Shown here: positions 1 to 10,800 of the stretch, one piece after another
Numbering within the stretch: position 1 is the stretch's first letter
How the letters are laid out: each line of letters begins with the position of its first letter
Assembly (NCBI GenBank): GCA_964562375.1
Contig: CAZLSW010000004.1
Span: 14,379-78,378, forward strand
Direction: 5' to 3'
From: JAJPXC01 sp964562375
GTDB taxonomy: Bacteria > Bacteroidota > Bacteroidia > Bacteroidales > Muribaculaceae
Length of the DNA: 64,000 nt
Notes under the pieces: generated by a model
Told to the model about the DNA's origin: nothing
Seen by the model: only the letters and a program-made list of their open reading frames with translations
Databases searched by the model: none
Made by a program: the position numbers and the translations under genes

Positions 1-1392
1 GTCGGCGGTGGTCACTACTGCCGAGAAGTGCGGCTCCTCGGCCTTGTTGATGTGTGCTCGGTAGATGCGCTCCTGGTTGGCCTCGGAGAGACGGTTCTTG
101 TTGCCCTCGTGCTCGAACTCCTGCGAGGCGTCGATGAACAGCACGCGGTTGTCGGCCTTGTTTTTCTTCAGCACGATTATGCAGGTGGCTATTGAGGCGC
201 CGAAGAACATGTTGGGCGCAAGCTGGACAACAGTGTCAACGTAGTTGTTCTTTACCAGGTACTCGCGTATCTTGGCCTCGGCGCCGCTGCGGTAGAGCAC
301 GCCGGGGAACTCGACGATGGCGGCGGTGCCCTCGGTGGAGAGCCACGAGAGTATGTGCATCACAAAGGCCATGTCGGCCTTCGACTTCGGGGCCAGCACA
401 CCGGCAGGCGAAAAACGCGGGTCGTTGATGAGGGTGGCGTCGCTGTCGCCGGCCCAGGGTATGGAATAAGGCGGGTTACTGACGATGGCGTCGAAGGGTT
501 CCTCTGCCGAGTGCTTGGGGTTCATCAGGGTGTCGCCCTGCTGTATGTCGAAGTGGTCGTAGTTGACGTTGTGCAGGAACATGTTCATGCGGCAGAGGTT
601 GAAAGTCTTAAGAATAATCTCTTGACCGAAGAAACCCTCTCGCACATTGTCGGCACCGAGCACCATCTTGAAGTTGAGCAGTAGGGAGCCGGAGCCACAG
701 GCCGGGTCGTAGACCTTGTTGACGCTCTTACGCCCGGCCACGGCTATTTTGGCCAACAGATAGCTCACCTCAGCGGGGGTGTAGAACTCGCCTCCCTTGG
801 TGCCGGAGTTGAGCGCATACATCTTTATAAGGTGTTCGTAGCAGGTGCCGAACACGTCGATGCCGCTCTGTTCATACTCCGAGAAGTTGAGGTCGCGCAC
901 AGCTTCGAGCAGGTCGGAGAGCAGGGCGCAGCGGTCGGCCACGGTGCCACCCAGGCCCGGATCGTTGGTGTTGAAGTTGGCAAAGAGGCCCTTCACGTCG
1001 CCCTCCGAGGCTGTGCCTATGGCAGAGTCTTCGATGGCCTTGAAGATGTTGGCAAGGGTGGTGTTCAGCTCGGTGTCCTTTCGGGCGCGGTTGGCAACAT
1101 TGATGAATAGCTGGCTCGGGAGGATAAAGAAGCCTTTGGCGTTGACCATATCCTCGCGTGCGTTTTCGGCTGTTTCATCGTCCATTGCGGCATAGTCGGG
1201 GTTGTCCACCCCGGCCTCGCGCATAAGGTCGTTGCAATACTTGGTGATGTTTTCCGAGATGAACCGATAGAAAAGGGTGCCAAGCATAAAATCCATGAAT
1301 TGCACGGGGCTTACCTTGCCGCCGTGAACCAGACCGGTCGCCGTTTTCCATATAAGGTTCTTGAACTCGGTTCTTAATTGTTCGTTAGTCAT
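1..1392 (-). CDS. hsdM: Type I restriction-modification system, DNA methyltransferase subunit M (partial, cut by window edge)
   Basis: N6-adenine methyltransferase subunit that modifies the host's own sites and forms the core of the HsdRMS complex. The reading frame opens at ATG 1390-1392 (MTNEQLRTEF) and runs without a stop for 464 codons to the left edge, so the C-terminus is missing. An N-terminal helical HsdM domain occupies about residues 1-150. The AdoMet-binding motif DPACGSGS is at residues 229-236 and the catalytic NPPY at 306-309. Both motifs are intact, so the visible part looks functional. The specificity and restriction subunits would lie beyond the edge and cannot be checked here. 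The gene is transcribed away from the fimbrial operon and is separated from it by a terminator-like hairpin. Confidence 0.93.
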   Translation of the reverse strand, partial: MTNEQLRTEFKNLIWKTATGLVHGGKVSPVQFMDFMLGTLFYRFISENITKYCNDLMREAGVDNPDYAAMDDETAENAREDMVNAKGFFILPSQLFINVANRARKDTELNTTLANIFKAIEDSAIGTASEGDVKGLFANFNTNDPGLGGTVADRCALLSDLLEAVRDLNFSEYEQSGIDVFGTCYEHLIKMYALNSGTKGGEFYTPAEVSYLLAKIAVAGRKSVNKVYDPACGSGSLLLNFKMVLGADNVREGFFGQEIILKTFNLCRMNMFLHNVNYDHFDIQQGDTLMNPKHSAEEPFDAIVSNPPYSIPWAGDSDATLINDPRFSPAGVLAPKSKADMAFVMHILSWLSTEGTAAIVEFPGVLYRSGAEAKIREYLVKNNYVDTVVQLAPNMFFGASIATCIIVLKKNKADNRVLFIDASQEFEHEGNKNRLSEANQERIYRAHINKAEEPHFSAVVTTAD

Positions 1393-1484
1393 TACTTATG
1401 GGTTTGCTCTGGGAAATTAAGGTAAGCTTTTGCTTGGGAGAGCGACTGCTACACATCTATGCAATGGCGCAAGCGCGGATTATG

Positions 1485-1492
1485 CAAATTTA
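1485..1492 (-). promoter_or_regulatory. Possible -7 element for hsdM
   Basis: On the minus strand this reads TAAATTTG, matching the Bacteroidetes -7 consensus TAnnTTTG. It lies about 95 bases before the hsdM start. No clear TTG is seen at the expected upstream distance, so it is a weak call. Confidence 0.3.
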
Positions 1493-1570
1493 GGCATTTT
1501 CTGCGGAAATGAATACCCTTGTTGGAATGTTTTGTAACATATAATACATATCTCCGACCGCGAAAATAAT

Positions 1571-1603
1571 CGCGGGGTGCGCCAAAACTCGGCACACCCC
1601 GCG
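1571..1603 (-). terminator. Terminator-like hairpin after the giant surface-protein gene
   Basis: A 13-base stem with one mismatch (1571-1583 with 1591-1603) and a 7-base loop lies 42 bases downstream of the stop of the minus-strand operon. A T-rich stretch follows on that strand (ATTATTTTC). It separates the operon from hsdM. Confidence 0.6.
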
Positions 1604-1644
1604 GGAATTTTTCAGTCATCGAGCTGGTCGCGGTTCAAGAGAGA

Positions 1645-4600
1645 TTAGGGGATGTGGAACTTGAAGGTGGAGACGAGGTAGTTGCCGGGGTTGAGGCCTC
1701 GGTAGAGGTTGGTGCCCGCGTGGACGGTGAGCTGGCGGATTAGTCGGCCGGAGATGTCGTAGAGCGGGAGGGTCATTTCCTGGGGGGAGTCGATGCGCAG
1801 GGCGCCGTCGGAGGTGACGGAGAAGCTGAGGTTGCCACCGGCGAGGTCGTCGAGGTCGTCACCGTCGTCCTCGGGCACAGTGTCATCGCCCAGGGCCAGG
1901 ATCTTGATGGGGGTGGATACCGACTGGGGCGTTGTGACGTAGACGCGGAACGGCGCCACATAGTCGCCCGTCGAGCCCCAAACGAACTCAGTGCGCAGCT
2001 TGCCCGACGTGTCGTAATCGTCGTTGATCATATAGGAGCGGGCCGAGGCGATCTCCTCGTAGGTGTAGGTGCCGTGGAGCGAGTAACCGTCGCTGGTGGA
2101 GATCGTGGCGGCGGGATTGTCGTCGGTCACCTGGATGGTGAGCGGGGTCTTAGCCGCCGTAGCCACATCGCTCGAGGCGGTGAGAGCGAGCTCGGAGGAG
2201 AGAACGTTGGTGTACGGGCGATGAGTGTCGCTTAGGTACTCGTAGACGATTTTCTGGCCGAACGGCTCCGGCTCGCCTCGGCGTTGCTGGAAGATCTCGC
2301 CACTGAGGTCAAACTCGTAATAGCGCGAACCGGGGAAGCTGATCAGGTAAGGCACGCGGGAGGTGATGAACCGGTATCCCTCGTGCTTGACGCCCGCTGA
2401 GGTGTACATATTGTGCTTCTCCACGTAGCCACGCGACGAGTAGGCGTAGGTGAACCACGGGTTGGCGTAGTCGTAGTCGCCCGTCAACTCGCTTAGACCG
2501 TCAATTGTGCCAATCAGCGACTTGGCATGGCCGGGACGGCAGAAGTACAACCCTTCGCCGCTCTTGTAGCCGGCAAGCGAACGCAACCAGTACTCATGGA
2601 GAATCTCTGAGGAGCCGTAGAAGTGGGTCAACTCGCCGTGGGAGCGCACGTCGTTGTCGCGGCCCGAGTTGTCGTAGGCCATCACGCGGTTGACTGCGAA
2701 GGGCAGGCAGAGGCCATCCCAAGCGCTGTTACCCTCCGAGTAGGCCTCAGGCACGCGCTCGTACCAAGCTCGGCGAGCCACGCCAAACTCCTTGGGAGCG
2801 TTGAACGGCTGCAGGTCGACAAGATGGAACTGGTCGTCGCTGGCGGCGAAGGTCCAATCGGTGGCCGATTTGACGAGCAGATGGCCTTGGATGTCGTTCT
2901 CGAGGGTCTCCTCGGTATAGGCAAGCGGAGCCAGCCACGAGGTGACGGTATCGGTGTAGACAAGCAGGTTGCGGGTCACGCGATCGTGCTCGTCGAGTTG
3001 ATAATTGGAGTCGATCTCGAGCGACGCGATGCCGAGGATGGAGCTTTCGGGCAGGTCGCGCGAGGGAGCGCAGTAGATGTCACGGCCGTCGTCGGTCACC
3101 CATGCGCGGGTGGGGGTCATAGCCGAGCCGGTACCGTAATCGCGGAAGTCGGAAAAGTCGATGGCTGTAAGCCTGGGGTCGGAGGCCACGGCTTCAACGT
3201 TGAAGTGGAATCCTTGGTCGACCTTCGACCCCTGGAAACCCGAGGCACGGTACACGCGGTTGTCGCCGTTGTAGATCGACGGATAGAGCTGCGAGGCTGC
3301 CAAGTCGAGTGTCTGGCCGAAGAACAGATAGTCACTCGGGAAAATCGGCTCGAAATGGGCGTCACGACCGTCCACCTCCCCAGCGGCGATGTAGCGGGAA
3401 GCCTCCTCCGGGGTACGCTCGAGGAGGTAGTCGTGGGCTGTGGAGGCTTCGCCACGGGCAAGGTTGCGATAGTTGAGATAATTGGGTAAGTCGTGGGTTC
3501 GCAGGGCCTCAGCCGAGCCACCGACAGCGGCGAATCGGTAGTCGCCGTTGCCGTAGTAGTCGTCGAGGTAAGTGGTGACCCAGCGACCAGCCTTGCCCGC
3601 GTAGCCGTCGGAGATGTTCCCCTCAGCGTCCACGTCGTGATCGGTGCCTCCCAGGGCGAAATAGCGCGCCAGCAGATAGTTGCCGTTGAGGTTGTAGGCG
3701 ATTTTACCGTGGAGGAAGTCAAGCGGAGTGGAGGGGTTCTTGGGGTCGTAGAAGAAGCAGTTTTCGGTTACACCACCCGTCGTGCTAACCACGCCTTGCG
3801 TGTAGGCGCCTTTGCCTTGCATCACAAAGCCGGTGTTGTACACCTTGCCCGCGTTCTTGTACAGGAGGGGCGAGCCCTCGGGGAGGAAGAGAGTGTGGCC
3901 GTCGCCATGAAGTTCGCCCTTGAACACCGCGTTGGCGTCGGCGGTCAATTTATCGACAGTCAGGTCGTTGGTGAGGTAGAATTTCAGCCCCTCCGCTCCA
4001 GCGGGGTGGGCCTTGAGGGAGGTACCCTCGAGGGTAACGTCCTTGCCAGTTTCGGCCAGGTATTCAACGAATCGCTGCAGGTCGGCCTCATCCTGAATGT
4101 AGATGCGGGCACCGGCAACTGGCAGGAGGTCAAATTGTCGCGAGCCGTCGGTCGCGAGCATGCGGTGGTAGTTGTGCACCTCCACGTTGGGGTACTTGGC
4201 GTCGGCGGCTGTGCCCTTGGTGAAGTCGAGACCGTTGATGGTCATCACGTATTGCAAGTCCCAACCGTTTTGGTACCAGTACGCCGGGAACTGCACCTGG
4301 GCGGTGGACGCACCGGCGACAGCGCCGTCGTCGGTATCAACGAGCTTCACGGTGGTGCCCTCGGGCGATTTCAACTGCCAGTAGGCGCCAGCCACGGCCA
4401 TCGTTTCCTCGTCCATCTCTACCTCCACGTTGGAGGCGTTAGCGTAGATTAGCTCGCCCGGGAGGGCGCAATTCTCGATCACGGCGTTACCCGTGATTGT
4501 GGGGCCGAGCAGGTAGCGTATGGTAAGGGTTATCACGTAGTGGAATTCGGAGTCGCCAGTGGTGGTGGCTAAAGCGATTCTCACCTTCTCCGGCTCCTCC

Positions 4601-7600
4601 AGGTGGGCGCGGTAGTAGGCTGGGTCAGCGTTGTCCACGTTGTCGTAGAGCGAGACACCGAGCAGCGGTTTGTTGGGCGACAAGTCGGTGTTGGTGTAGT
4701 TGTTGGCCACGGTGGTGGCGTCGGCGATAGCGTCGGCGCTCGCGGTGGCGCCCTCGTCAAGATTGCCGCGAGGGATCATCACCGCGTAGCCGGTAGCGGC
4801 TTGCGTCGAGGATGGGTCGTGGGGAGTTGACGGATCGTTGTCGACGGTCAGGAACAGGCGATAGTCCTTCTGATAGGTCACGTTGCCCTCAGCGTCGGTG
4901 GTAGTAGAGTAGTCCTGCAGGTCGGAGCTATAGGCGTCCTTCACCACCTGCTCCCAGTTGACGCTCTCGAGCGACAATTGCGACTTGTCCTGCACGCCGT
5001 AGAGGTAGATGAGGTTGTCGTTGTTGTTGAGGGTAAACTTCAGCGCGTCGTTGTAGGTGTAGGCCGTCAGCGTCACATTGTAATAATAGTTGGAGCCGTT
5101 GACATACCAGTAGTGCACCTCTTGCAAGTCGTTGCAATCGCCATGACCGGCGTCAACCGCCCGAGTGCGCGGTCCCATCGACGACGAGGAGCCGGTCCAG
5201 TTGTAGTAGGAATCCCAGCCCTCGCCCATCGGGAAGCAGTCGTCGTATACGTAGTTGTACTTGCCCTTGTCGTCGCCAGTGACCTTGTAGGCCGCACCGG
5301 GGAACACGAAGTTGCCCGTCGACTCCAGGAAGTGGTTGGGATCGTCGTGGTGGTTGAGGGCGTAAATATATCCCCCACCCTCGTCCATGGCCAGGGTCAT
5401 CAGCTTGATCTCAAACACGCCGGTGACGGGGCCGAAGTAGGTGTCGTCCTTTCCCAACGCATTCTTGCCCGCGCCCTGAATCTTGAGGGTGTAGCCGTTG
5501 TTGATACCAATCATGTTGGCGGCGGTGCCGATGTTGCGTTGGTTGAATTCGAGAGAGGTAAGGGTTTTGATTTCCTGGTAAGCGGTGTTGTCGCGGTCGC
5601 GGTTGGCGTAATAGTTCTCGATGCGATTTTTCTTGTACTGGCGATAAGAGAACTCGGCGGGGAGCGCCACGTAGTCGTATCCCTCGGTAGCGGTGTTGTT
5701 GGTGTTGACGTGGGTATCGCCGTCGTATCCGTAGTCGCTTACCGAGTAGAACTGGCCGTTGGCCCCACGGAATGCCTGGTCGAAGCTCTCCGACGAGGTC
5801 AACGCGGCCACGTAAAGCACATCGTGGAAGAATCCCACGTAGTTGCGCGTGCGCGGGGTGGTGTGGAGGGTGTTGTACAAGCCCGATTGCTCACGTGAGC
5901 CAGCGTTGAGCACCGAGGTGGCGGGGATCGACGAGTGCATGGCCAACTCGCCGATACGCGTCAACGAGTAGTTGGTGGCGTCGATCGAGTTGGTGGCGAA
6001 GTCGTTGGCTCCCTCCAGGAACAAGCAGCAGTCGGTGACCGACAGGAGGTCGAGGCGCTGCGCCGTGTTAAGCAGCTTGGGGTACTGAGGGGAGTAGTCG
6101 GCATAGCCGTAATACGCAAGGTCGCAGTTGCGGAAACCCTCGACGTACACCTTGCGGCCTCCGCCGTAAATACCGCCGTCCGATTCGATCTCGTAGAACT
6201 TCACTCCGTAGTAGTCGCCACCCGGAGCCACATCGGCCGCCGTGAGCACATGCGACGACTGGTGCACGTAGTAGCCCGTGTGAGCCACTCCACTTTCATC
6301 CTCCATGGTGAATCGGCCGTCGGGGTCCTCCTTGAAGATGTAGCGTCCCATAATGTCCTGGCCCACCGAGACGGCAACAGGCAGGTAATGGCCGGTGCCG
6401 ATGGTGATATGGTCGCGAATCTCGGCGCCGCTACCGGGATCGGTGGAGCCTTGTGTGCCCTCGAAGTCGCTTTCGTTGTAGGTTGCTGTGGAGGTGTTGC
6501 GGGGGTTGCGGTTCTCGATATTGTCCCAAATGATGATTGACGAGTTGCCGCCGTAATCGTAATATTCGGGGAGGTTGTCGCGGAATTTCTGCACGGTGAA
6601 CTGACCGGCGAGCGAGGCCGACGAGGTGGCTGTGATAAAGCCTCCACCATAGATGTTGCCGTGGGCGAAGTATTCGTCGCGAGCGTCGCGGCGGCTCTTA
6701 CCGTTGCCGATGTAGATGTCGATATCGTTCCAGGAGATGTCGTTGAACGTCGTCTGCGTGTTGTTGTGGCCATACTCTTGAGGTGTGTCGTTGTCCACGA
6801 AAGTGAAGTAGTCGGCAAACGTGTCCCGGAGCGTCTGGCCAGCTGTTTGGGCCGAGAATCCGGTGAGGTAAGGCTGGTCTGTGGGGTCGAGGGAGTTGAA
6901 CAGGTTGACCGACATATACTCGCCCTCGCGAAGCCAGATGTCGCAGAGGATAGCCTCCTTGGAGGTGATCTCCGAGTGCTTCCAGTCGTCATTGGCGGCC
7001 GAGGAAAGCTCATCGGTGCGACGTAGCTTGAAGTGGCCGCTCTTCTTGCACAGGTAGTACTGGGGCCAACCCACGATGATCTGCGTGGAGCCGTAGAGGG
7101 TGGAAGCCTCCGAGCCGCCGTAAAGGTTGCTCAGCACCATGCCGTCGCGCACGGCAATCTCGGTATCACCCACCACCAAACCCTGCTGCGAGCCGCCGAA
7201 CACGGTAGCAGCAGAAGGGCTAACGTCGTCGCCGTCGACCCAATCGCAGTGGAGCTTCCCAGGGAGCATGTGCAGGCGGATGTCGCCGCGCACCTCCGTA
7301 TCCTTGCCGTAGCCACCACCGATAAGGGCGAACGAGCGGCGCTGCAACTTGTCGATGCCGTTGACGATGATGCGCTCCTTGGAGTAGTTGAGCGACGAAA
7401 GATCGAAGGAGCCGAGCTGGTCGCTGAAATAGGTTTTTATCAGCTCGATGTCCTCATCAAGCGTCGCGCTGTCGTATTCCTGGGTCAAATCGCTGTAGAG
7501 GTCGATGTGGACGTTGCCCACCGTGCGTCCCGAGTTGAAGCAACCACCGAAGATGGAGCATTTCCCCTCGGGGAAGTAGATGTCGCCGTCAATCACGTCA

Positions 7601-7848
7601 AGGTCGGGCACCAGGGCGATCTCGCGGTAGTCGTCGTTGACGGGGTAGAGGATACGCATTGGGCGGAACTTGCTGCGCACCTGCAGGTACACCTTGTCGG
7701 TCAATCCTGTGGCCAGCGGGGTGGTGAGGCCGCCGATGTGGGTCACACCCTTGTAGGTGACGTTAGCGTTGTTGGAGCCGCCCACGATACGGTTGAAAAT
7801 CACGAGGTCGGAGGGGAACGTCAGGTCGATAGTCTGGTCGGTGGCCAT
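1645..7848 (-). CDS. C-terminal part of a giant glycine-rich repeat surface protein, with sorting domain
   Basis: A 2067-residue frame that looks like the downstream part of the preceding 3298-residue protein rather than an independent gene. It has no signal peptide. Its first residues continue the upstream protein in the same frame across a single TGA at 7861-7863. The first ~600 residues carry the upstream protein's glycine motifs (RIVGGSNNA, SIFGGCFNSG, LIGGGYGKDT, TVFGGSQQG, NIYGGGF, GIYGGGRK). Acidic and aromatic modules follow, with a GLUG-like stretch near residue 1330. The last ~60 residues (LYDISGRLIRQL, then LNPGNYLV) resemble a type A Por/T9SS C-terminal sorting domain. If expressed alone from ATG 7848 the product could not leave the cytoplasm. 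Read-through, or correction of the TGA, would give a ~5370-residue secreted protein. Coding quality is high throughout, which argues for recent damage or an assembly error. Confidence 0.8.
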   Translation of the reverse strand: MATDQTIDLTFPSDLVIFNRIVGGSNNANVTYKGVTHIGGLTTPLATGLTDKVYLQVRSKFRPMRILYPVNDDYREIALVPDLDVIDGDIYFPEGKCSIFGGCFNSGRTVGNVHIDLYSDLTQEYDSATLDEDIELIKTYFSDQLGSFDLSSLNYSKERIIVNGIDKLQRRSFALIGGGYGKDTEVRGDIRLHMLPGKLHCDWVDGDDVSPSAATVFGGSQQGLVVGDTEIAVRDGMVLSNLYGGSEASTLYGSTQIIVGWPQYYLCKKSGHFKLRRTDELSSAANDDWKHSEITSKEAILCDIWLREGEYMSVNLFNSLDPTDQPYLTGFSAQTAGQTLRDTFADYFTFVDNDTPQEYGHNNTQTTFNDISWNDIDIYIGNGKSRRDARDEYFAHGNIYGGGFITATSSASLAGQFTVQKFRDNLPEYYDYGGNSSIIIWDNIENRNPRNTSTATYNESDFEGTQGSTDPGSGAEIRDHITIGTGHYLPVAVSVGQDIMGRYIFKEDPDGRFTMEDESGVAHTGYYVHQSSHVLTAADVAPGGDYYGVKFYEIESDGGIYGGGRKVYVEGFRNCDLAYYGYADYSPQYPKLLNTAQRLDLLSVTDCCLFLEGANDFATNSIDATNYSLTRIGELAMHSSIPATSVLNAGSREQSGLYNTLHTTPRTRNYVGFFHDVLYVAALTSSESFDQAFRGANGQFYSVSDYGYDGDTHVNTNNTATEGYDYVALPAEFSYRQYKKNRIENYYANRDRDNTAYQEIKTLTSLEFNQRNIGTAANMIGINNGYTLKIQGAGKNALGKDDTYFGPVTGVFEIKLMTLAMDEGGGYIYALNHHDDPNHFLESTGNFVFPGAAYKVTGDDKGKYNYVYDDCFPMGEGWDSYYNWTGSSSSMGPRTRAVDAGHGDCNDLQEVHYWYVNGSNYYYNVTLTAYTYNDALKFTLNNNDNLIYLYGVQDKSQLSLESVNWEQVVKDAYSSDLQDYSTTTDAEGNVTYQKDYRLFLTVDNDPSTPHDPSSTQAATGYAVMIPRGNLDEGATASADAIADATTVANNYTNTDLSPNKPLLGVSLYDNVDNADPAYYRAHLEEPEKVRIALATTTGDSEFHYVITLTIRYLLGPTITGNAVIENCALPGELIYANASNVEVEMDEETMAVAGAYWQLKSPEGTTVKLVDTDDGAVAGASTAQVQFPAYWYQNGWDLQYVMTINGLDFTKGTAADAKYPNVEVHNYHRMLATDGSRQFDLLPVAGARIYIQDEADLQRFVEYLAETGKDVTLEGTSLKAHPAGAEGLKFYLTNDLTVDKLTADANAVFKGELHGDGHTLFLPEGSPLLYKNAGKVYNTGFVMQGKGAYTQGVVSTTGGVTENCFFYDPKNPSTPLDFLHGKIAYNLNGNYLLARYFALGGTDHDVDAEGNISDGYAGKAGRWVTTYLDDYYGNGDYRFAAVGGSAEALRTHDLPNYLNYRNLARGEASTAHDYLLERTPEEASRYIAAGEVDGRDAHFEPIFPSDYLFFGQTLDLAASQLYPSIYNGDNRVYRASGFQGSKVDQGFHFNVEAVASDPRLTAIDFSDFRDYGTGSAMTPTRAWVTDDGRDIYCAPSRDLPESSILGIASLEIDSNYQLDEHDRVTRNLLVYTDTVTSWLAPLAYTEETLENDIQGHLLVKSATDWTFAASDDQFHLVDLQPFNAPKEFGVARRAWYERVPEAYSEGNSAWDGLCLPFAVNRVMAYDNSGRDNDVRSHGELTHFYGSSEILHEYWLRSLAGYKSGEGLYFCRPGHAKSLIGTIDGLSELTGDYDYANPWFTYAYSSRGYVEKHNMYTSAGVKHEGYRFITSRVPYLISFPGSRYYEFDLSGEIFQQRRGEPEPFGQKIVYEYLSDTHRPYTNVLSSELALTASSDVATAAKTPLTIQVTDDNPAATISTSDGYSLHGTYTYEEIASARSYMINDDYDTSGKLRTEFVWGSTGDYVAPFRVYVTTPQSVSTPIKILALGDDTVPEDDGDDLDDLAGGNLSFSVTSDGALRIDSPQEMTLPLYDISGRLIRQLTVHAGTNLYRGLNPGNYLVSTFKFHIP

Positions 7849-7860
7849 CGAGCCGCTGTT

Positions 7861-7863
7861 TCA
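7861..7863 (-). other. Single in-frame TGA interrupting the giant gene
   Basis: The stop of the upstream frame and the ATG of the downstream frame are 15 bases apart and in phase (GDFFVG, TGA, NSGSM). A paralogous repeat inside the same gene (encoded near 10740-10790) reads GNFFGGGSCGSM. Aligning the two puts a glycine codon where TGA stands. One substitution from GGA would create it. Confidence 0.85.
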
Positions 7864-10800
7864 CCCCACAAAGAAGTCGCCGATGTAGGCCTCGGTGAGC
7901 TTGCTGCGGATAGATGAGTTGTCGGTGATGATGTTCAGCTTGCGGGGAAGGCCTGTGGTTTCAACTGCCGCCATATAAAGGTCGAGCATCTCGGTGGAAG
8001 CGCCCAAATTAATCCCGTTCAGGGCCTCGGTTACTTCCATCATGTCGACATCCACCAGACTCTCGCCATTGGAGCCGAGGTAAACGCCGTTGAGGGCCAC
8101 GTAGCTGCCGATGTTGAACTGGATGTCGTTGGTAGCGGCATTGTTCTGGTCGCCATTTACCGTCGACGAGTTGCCGCCGCAGTAGACGTTCCCGTGCACG
8201 AAAGCCATAGCGCCCTCCTTGCCCTCAATCGACAGCTTGGAGCGGTCGACGTTGGGGCGATAGGCGTTGATAGCTTGCAGCCGCTGGCCGTCACTTGGGC
8301 TTTCACCTCCGAAATCGGTCTTGCGGGGAAGCACGAAGTAGCAACCGCCGTAAATCGAGTCGTAGCGCTCCTCGATGGAGTGCTTCTCGGGGTCGAGCGA
8401 GGGGTCGTACTGGTAGCGGTAGTTGCCGTTGCCGGCGCAATAGACGTTGCCCGAGATGGCACCCGAGATTTTCACGCGCGAGCCATGATAGACGTTTCCG
8501 CTAACGTCGTTGCCGCCATAGACGTTGTCGATCACGCCCTGGTGTATCTCCAAATTGGCGCCATAGAAATCCTCGCCTACGGTCACTTCATTACCCAATT
8601 CGTCGACCAGTTTAGGCTCTATATCGCCTACGCGACCGCCGCCAAACACCGCGTCGGCGTGGAAATCCTTGCTATCGATTTTCAGTGTCAAGCCCTTGCC
8701 GGTTGCTGTGGGATCCTCAGAATCAACCGGCGAGAAATATGTCATTTTGCCGAAGTTGCCTCCCGAGTAAACCGAGCCAAGGTGGCCGCTCAGCAAGTTC
8801 CACGTGGGTTGGATGGCCATGTCGGCCTGGTCGTTGCCGCCGAAGAGGCGATAAATGTGGTACTTGAAAATCACCTGGTCGTCGCCGCTGGCAAGTGAGG
8901 TGGATGTCACCTCCTCAATCTGCTCCTCGTCGGTGAGGTGGAAGGTGTTCCACACACGGGTCAACGCCTCGCGACCGTCGAAGCCCGCGCGGGCGTTCAT
9001 GATGTCGGTCGTGGGGTTGTAGTTGACGTTGATGTTGGTTTCGTTGACAATCGTTGACATGTCGCCGCCACCGTAGACGTTGACCATCGTGCCTCCTTGG
9101 ATGTCGAGGTACGACTTCTCGACGTGAGGCACCTCCAGGGCTATGGAGCCGTCCTTGGTGCTACCGGCGAGGTAGATCTCTGAGGTGTGGTTTTGCTCGC
9201 CCGAGGCCATGATAAACGTGCCGTCGGTGTAATATTCCTCACCCTCATGCTTGCCGTAGTTGCCGTTGGAGCCGGCGTAGAGGTTGCCGATCAGGGGGAA
9301 ACCGTTGTACCCGTTTACCGATCCAGGAGAGGTCTTGCCTGGATTCTCCTCGTCTTGCTCTTGGCCTTGCCCCCCGTGGTCACGCTTGCGGGAGTGGCCG
9401 GGAGTGGCGGGCTCGCCTTGCACCTCATAGACCTTGACGTAGGTCGAATACTCGTCGCGGGGGTTGTAATTGGGGTCGCTGCTGGGGAGAGGTTGCACTT
9501 GGATTGTGCCCGAGATATCGTTGCCGCCAAAGACCGTGCCAGCGATCAGACGCGCGCCTCCCCAGTCGTATTTGAATTTCGAGTAGGTGAAGGAGATGAA
9601 GTTGGAGTCGTCATAAACCTGGTCGCACAATTCAACGTGGGTGCGCCCATAGAGGTTGCCCAAGCAGGAGCCGCCATAAGCCTTGTCGACGTTACCCGAG
9701 AAAAGCAGTACTTCGGTCGCCACGGGGGTGTAGTCGTCAGAGCCAACGGGAATGCCCACCGAGCCGTGCAGACCACCACCGTAGATGGAGCCAAACACGT
9801 AGGAGGTGCTCTCGTTGCCCATGTACTTGACGTGGGTCATGCCGTTGACGTTACCCCGGCAACCGCCACCGAACACATTCATGCCCACGAAGTTGTTCAA
9901 CAGGTTGACGTAGGTGTCGCCGTCGACGCGGCTGTCCTCGCCGTAACCGCCACCGAAGACGCGGCCGATGTTGTGCTGCAACGAGGAGATGTCCTCAAAC
10001 GTTTCCGGGTCGCGCTCGCTCAGGTGCTCGCCGATGGTGTTGGAAAGCACTGTTACCACCACGTCGCCCTGGGTGACTCCGCTCTCGTAGCAGCCGCCGT
10101 AAACCACGCCACCATAGTGGACAAAGTGCTCCGAGGGGTCCTCAACCTCGCCCTCGTAGTCGTACTGGCCCTCCTGGGGGTCAAACTTGCACTTGGCGGT
10201 CAGTTTCATCACGTTGTAGCCGTCGCGGCTCTCGCGGGCCCCGCAGTAGGCCACCTCGTTGCCGTCGGCATCCTTAGTGTAGGCAAGGGCGTAGCGGGGC
10301 TTGTTGAGGTTGGTGGAGTTGGGGAAAGTAAGGCGCGAGGCGTCGTAGATGCGGGGGTAGATCACGGTGCCGTCCTTAAGCGTGTAGGAGCTGTCGTAGC
10401 CCTTGCCGTAAACGCTCATAAACTCGCTCTGCGACAGGTCGTTCTTGTCCTTGTCGTTGAGGTCGTTGTAGACGATAAGGTAGTAGTCGTAGGAGGCGTG
10501 GGTGACCATACCGCCCTCAAATGTGTACTGCAGGTTGGCGTCGGTCTGCTCCATCTTGGTGTAATTGTTGGAGAAGCCGTAGACGCGGTTGGTGGCGTTC
10601 TCCGAACCGCCCACCACGCGGTCGAGCACCTTCACGCCCTCGGGCAGACAGTAGCGGTAGATGGAGCCTTTCTTCTCGGGCTCCGAGGCCGTGGACGGGT
10701 CGGTCGTGGGGGCGTTGGTGGCATAGTCCCACCACATGACGTTGTTGTTGGTCATCGAGCCGCAAGAACCTCCGCCGAAGAAGTTGCCAAGTATCACATC

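Noticed and set aside
7846..7863. Reassignment of TGA to an amino acid in this organism.
   Set aside because: Other genes in the window use TGA as a stop (argG, argC, folK, mltD), so a change of code is unlikely.
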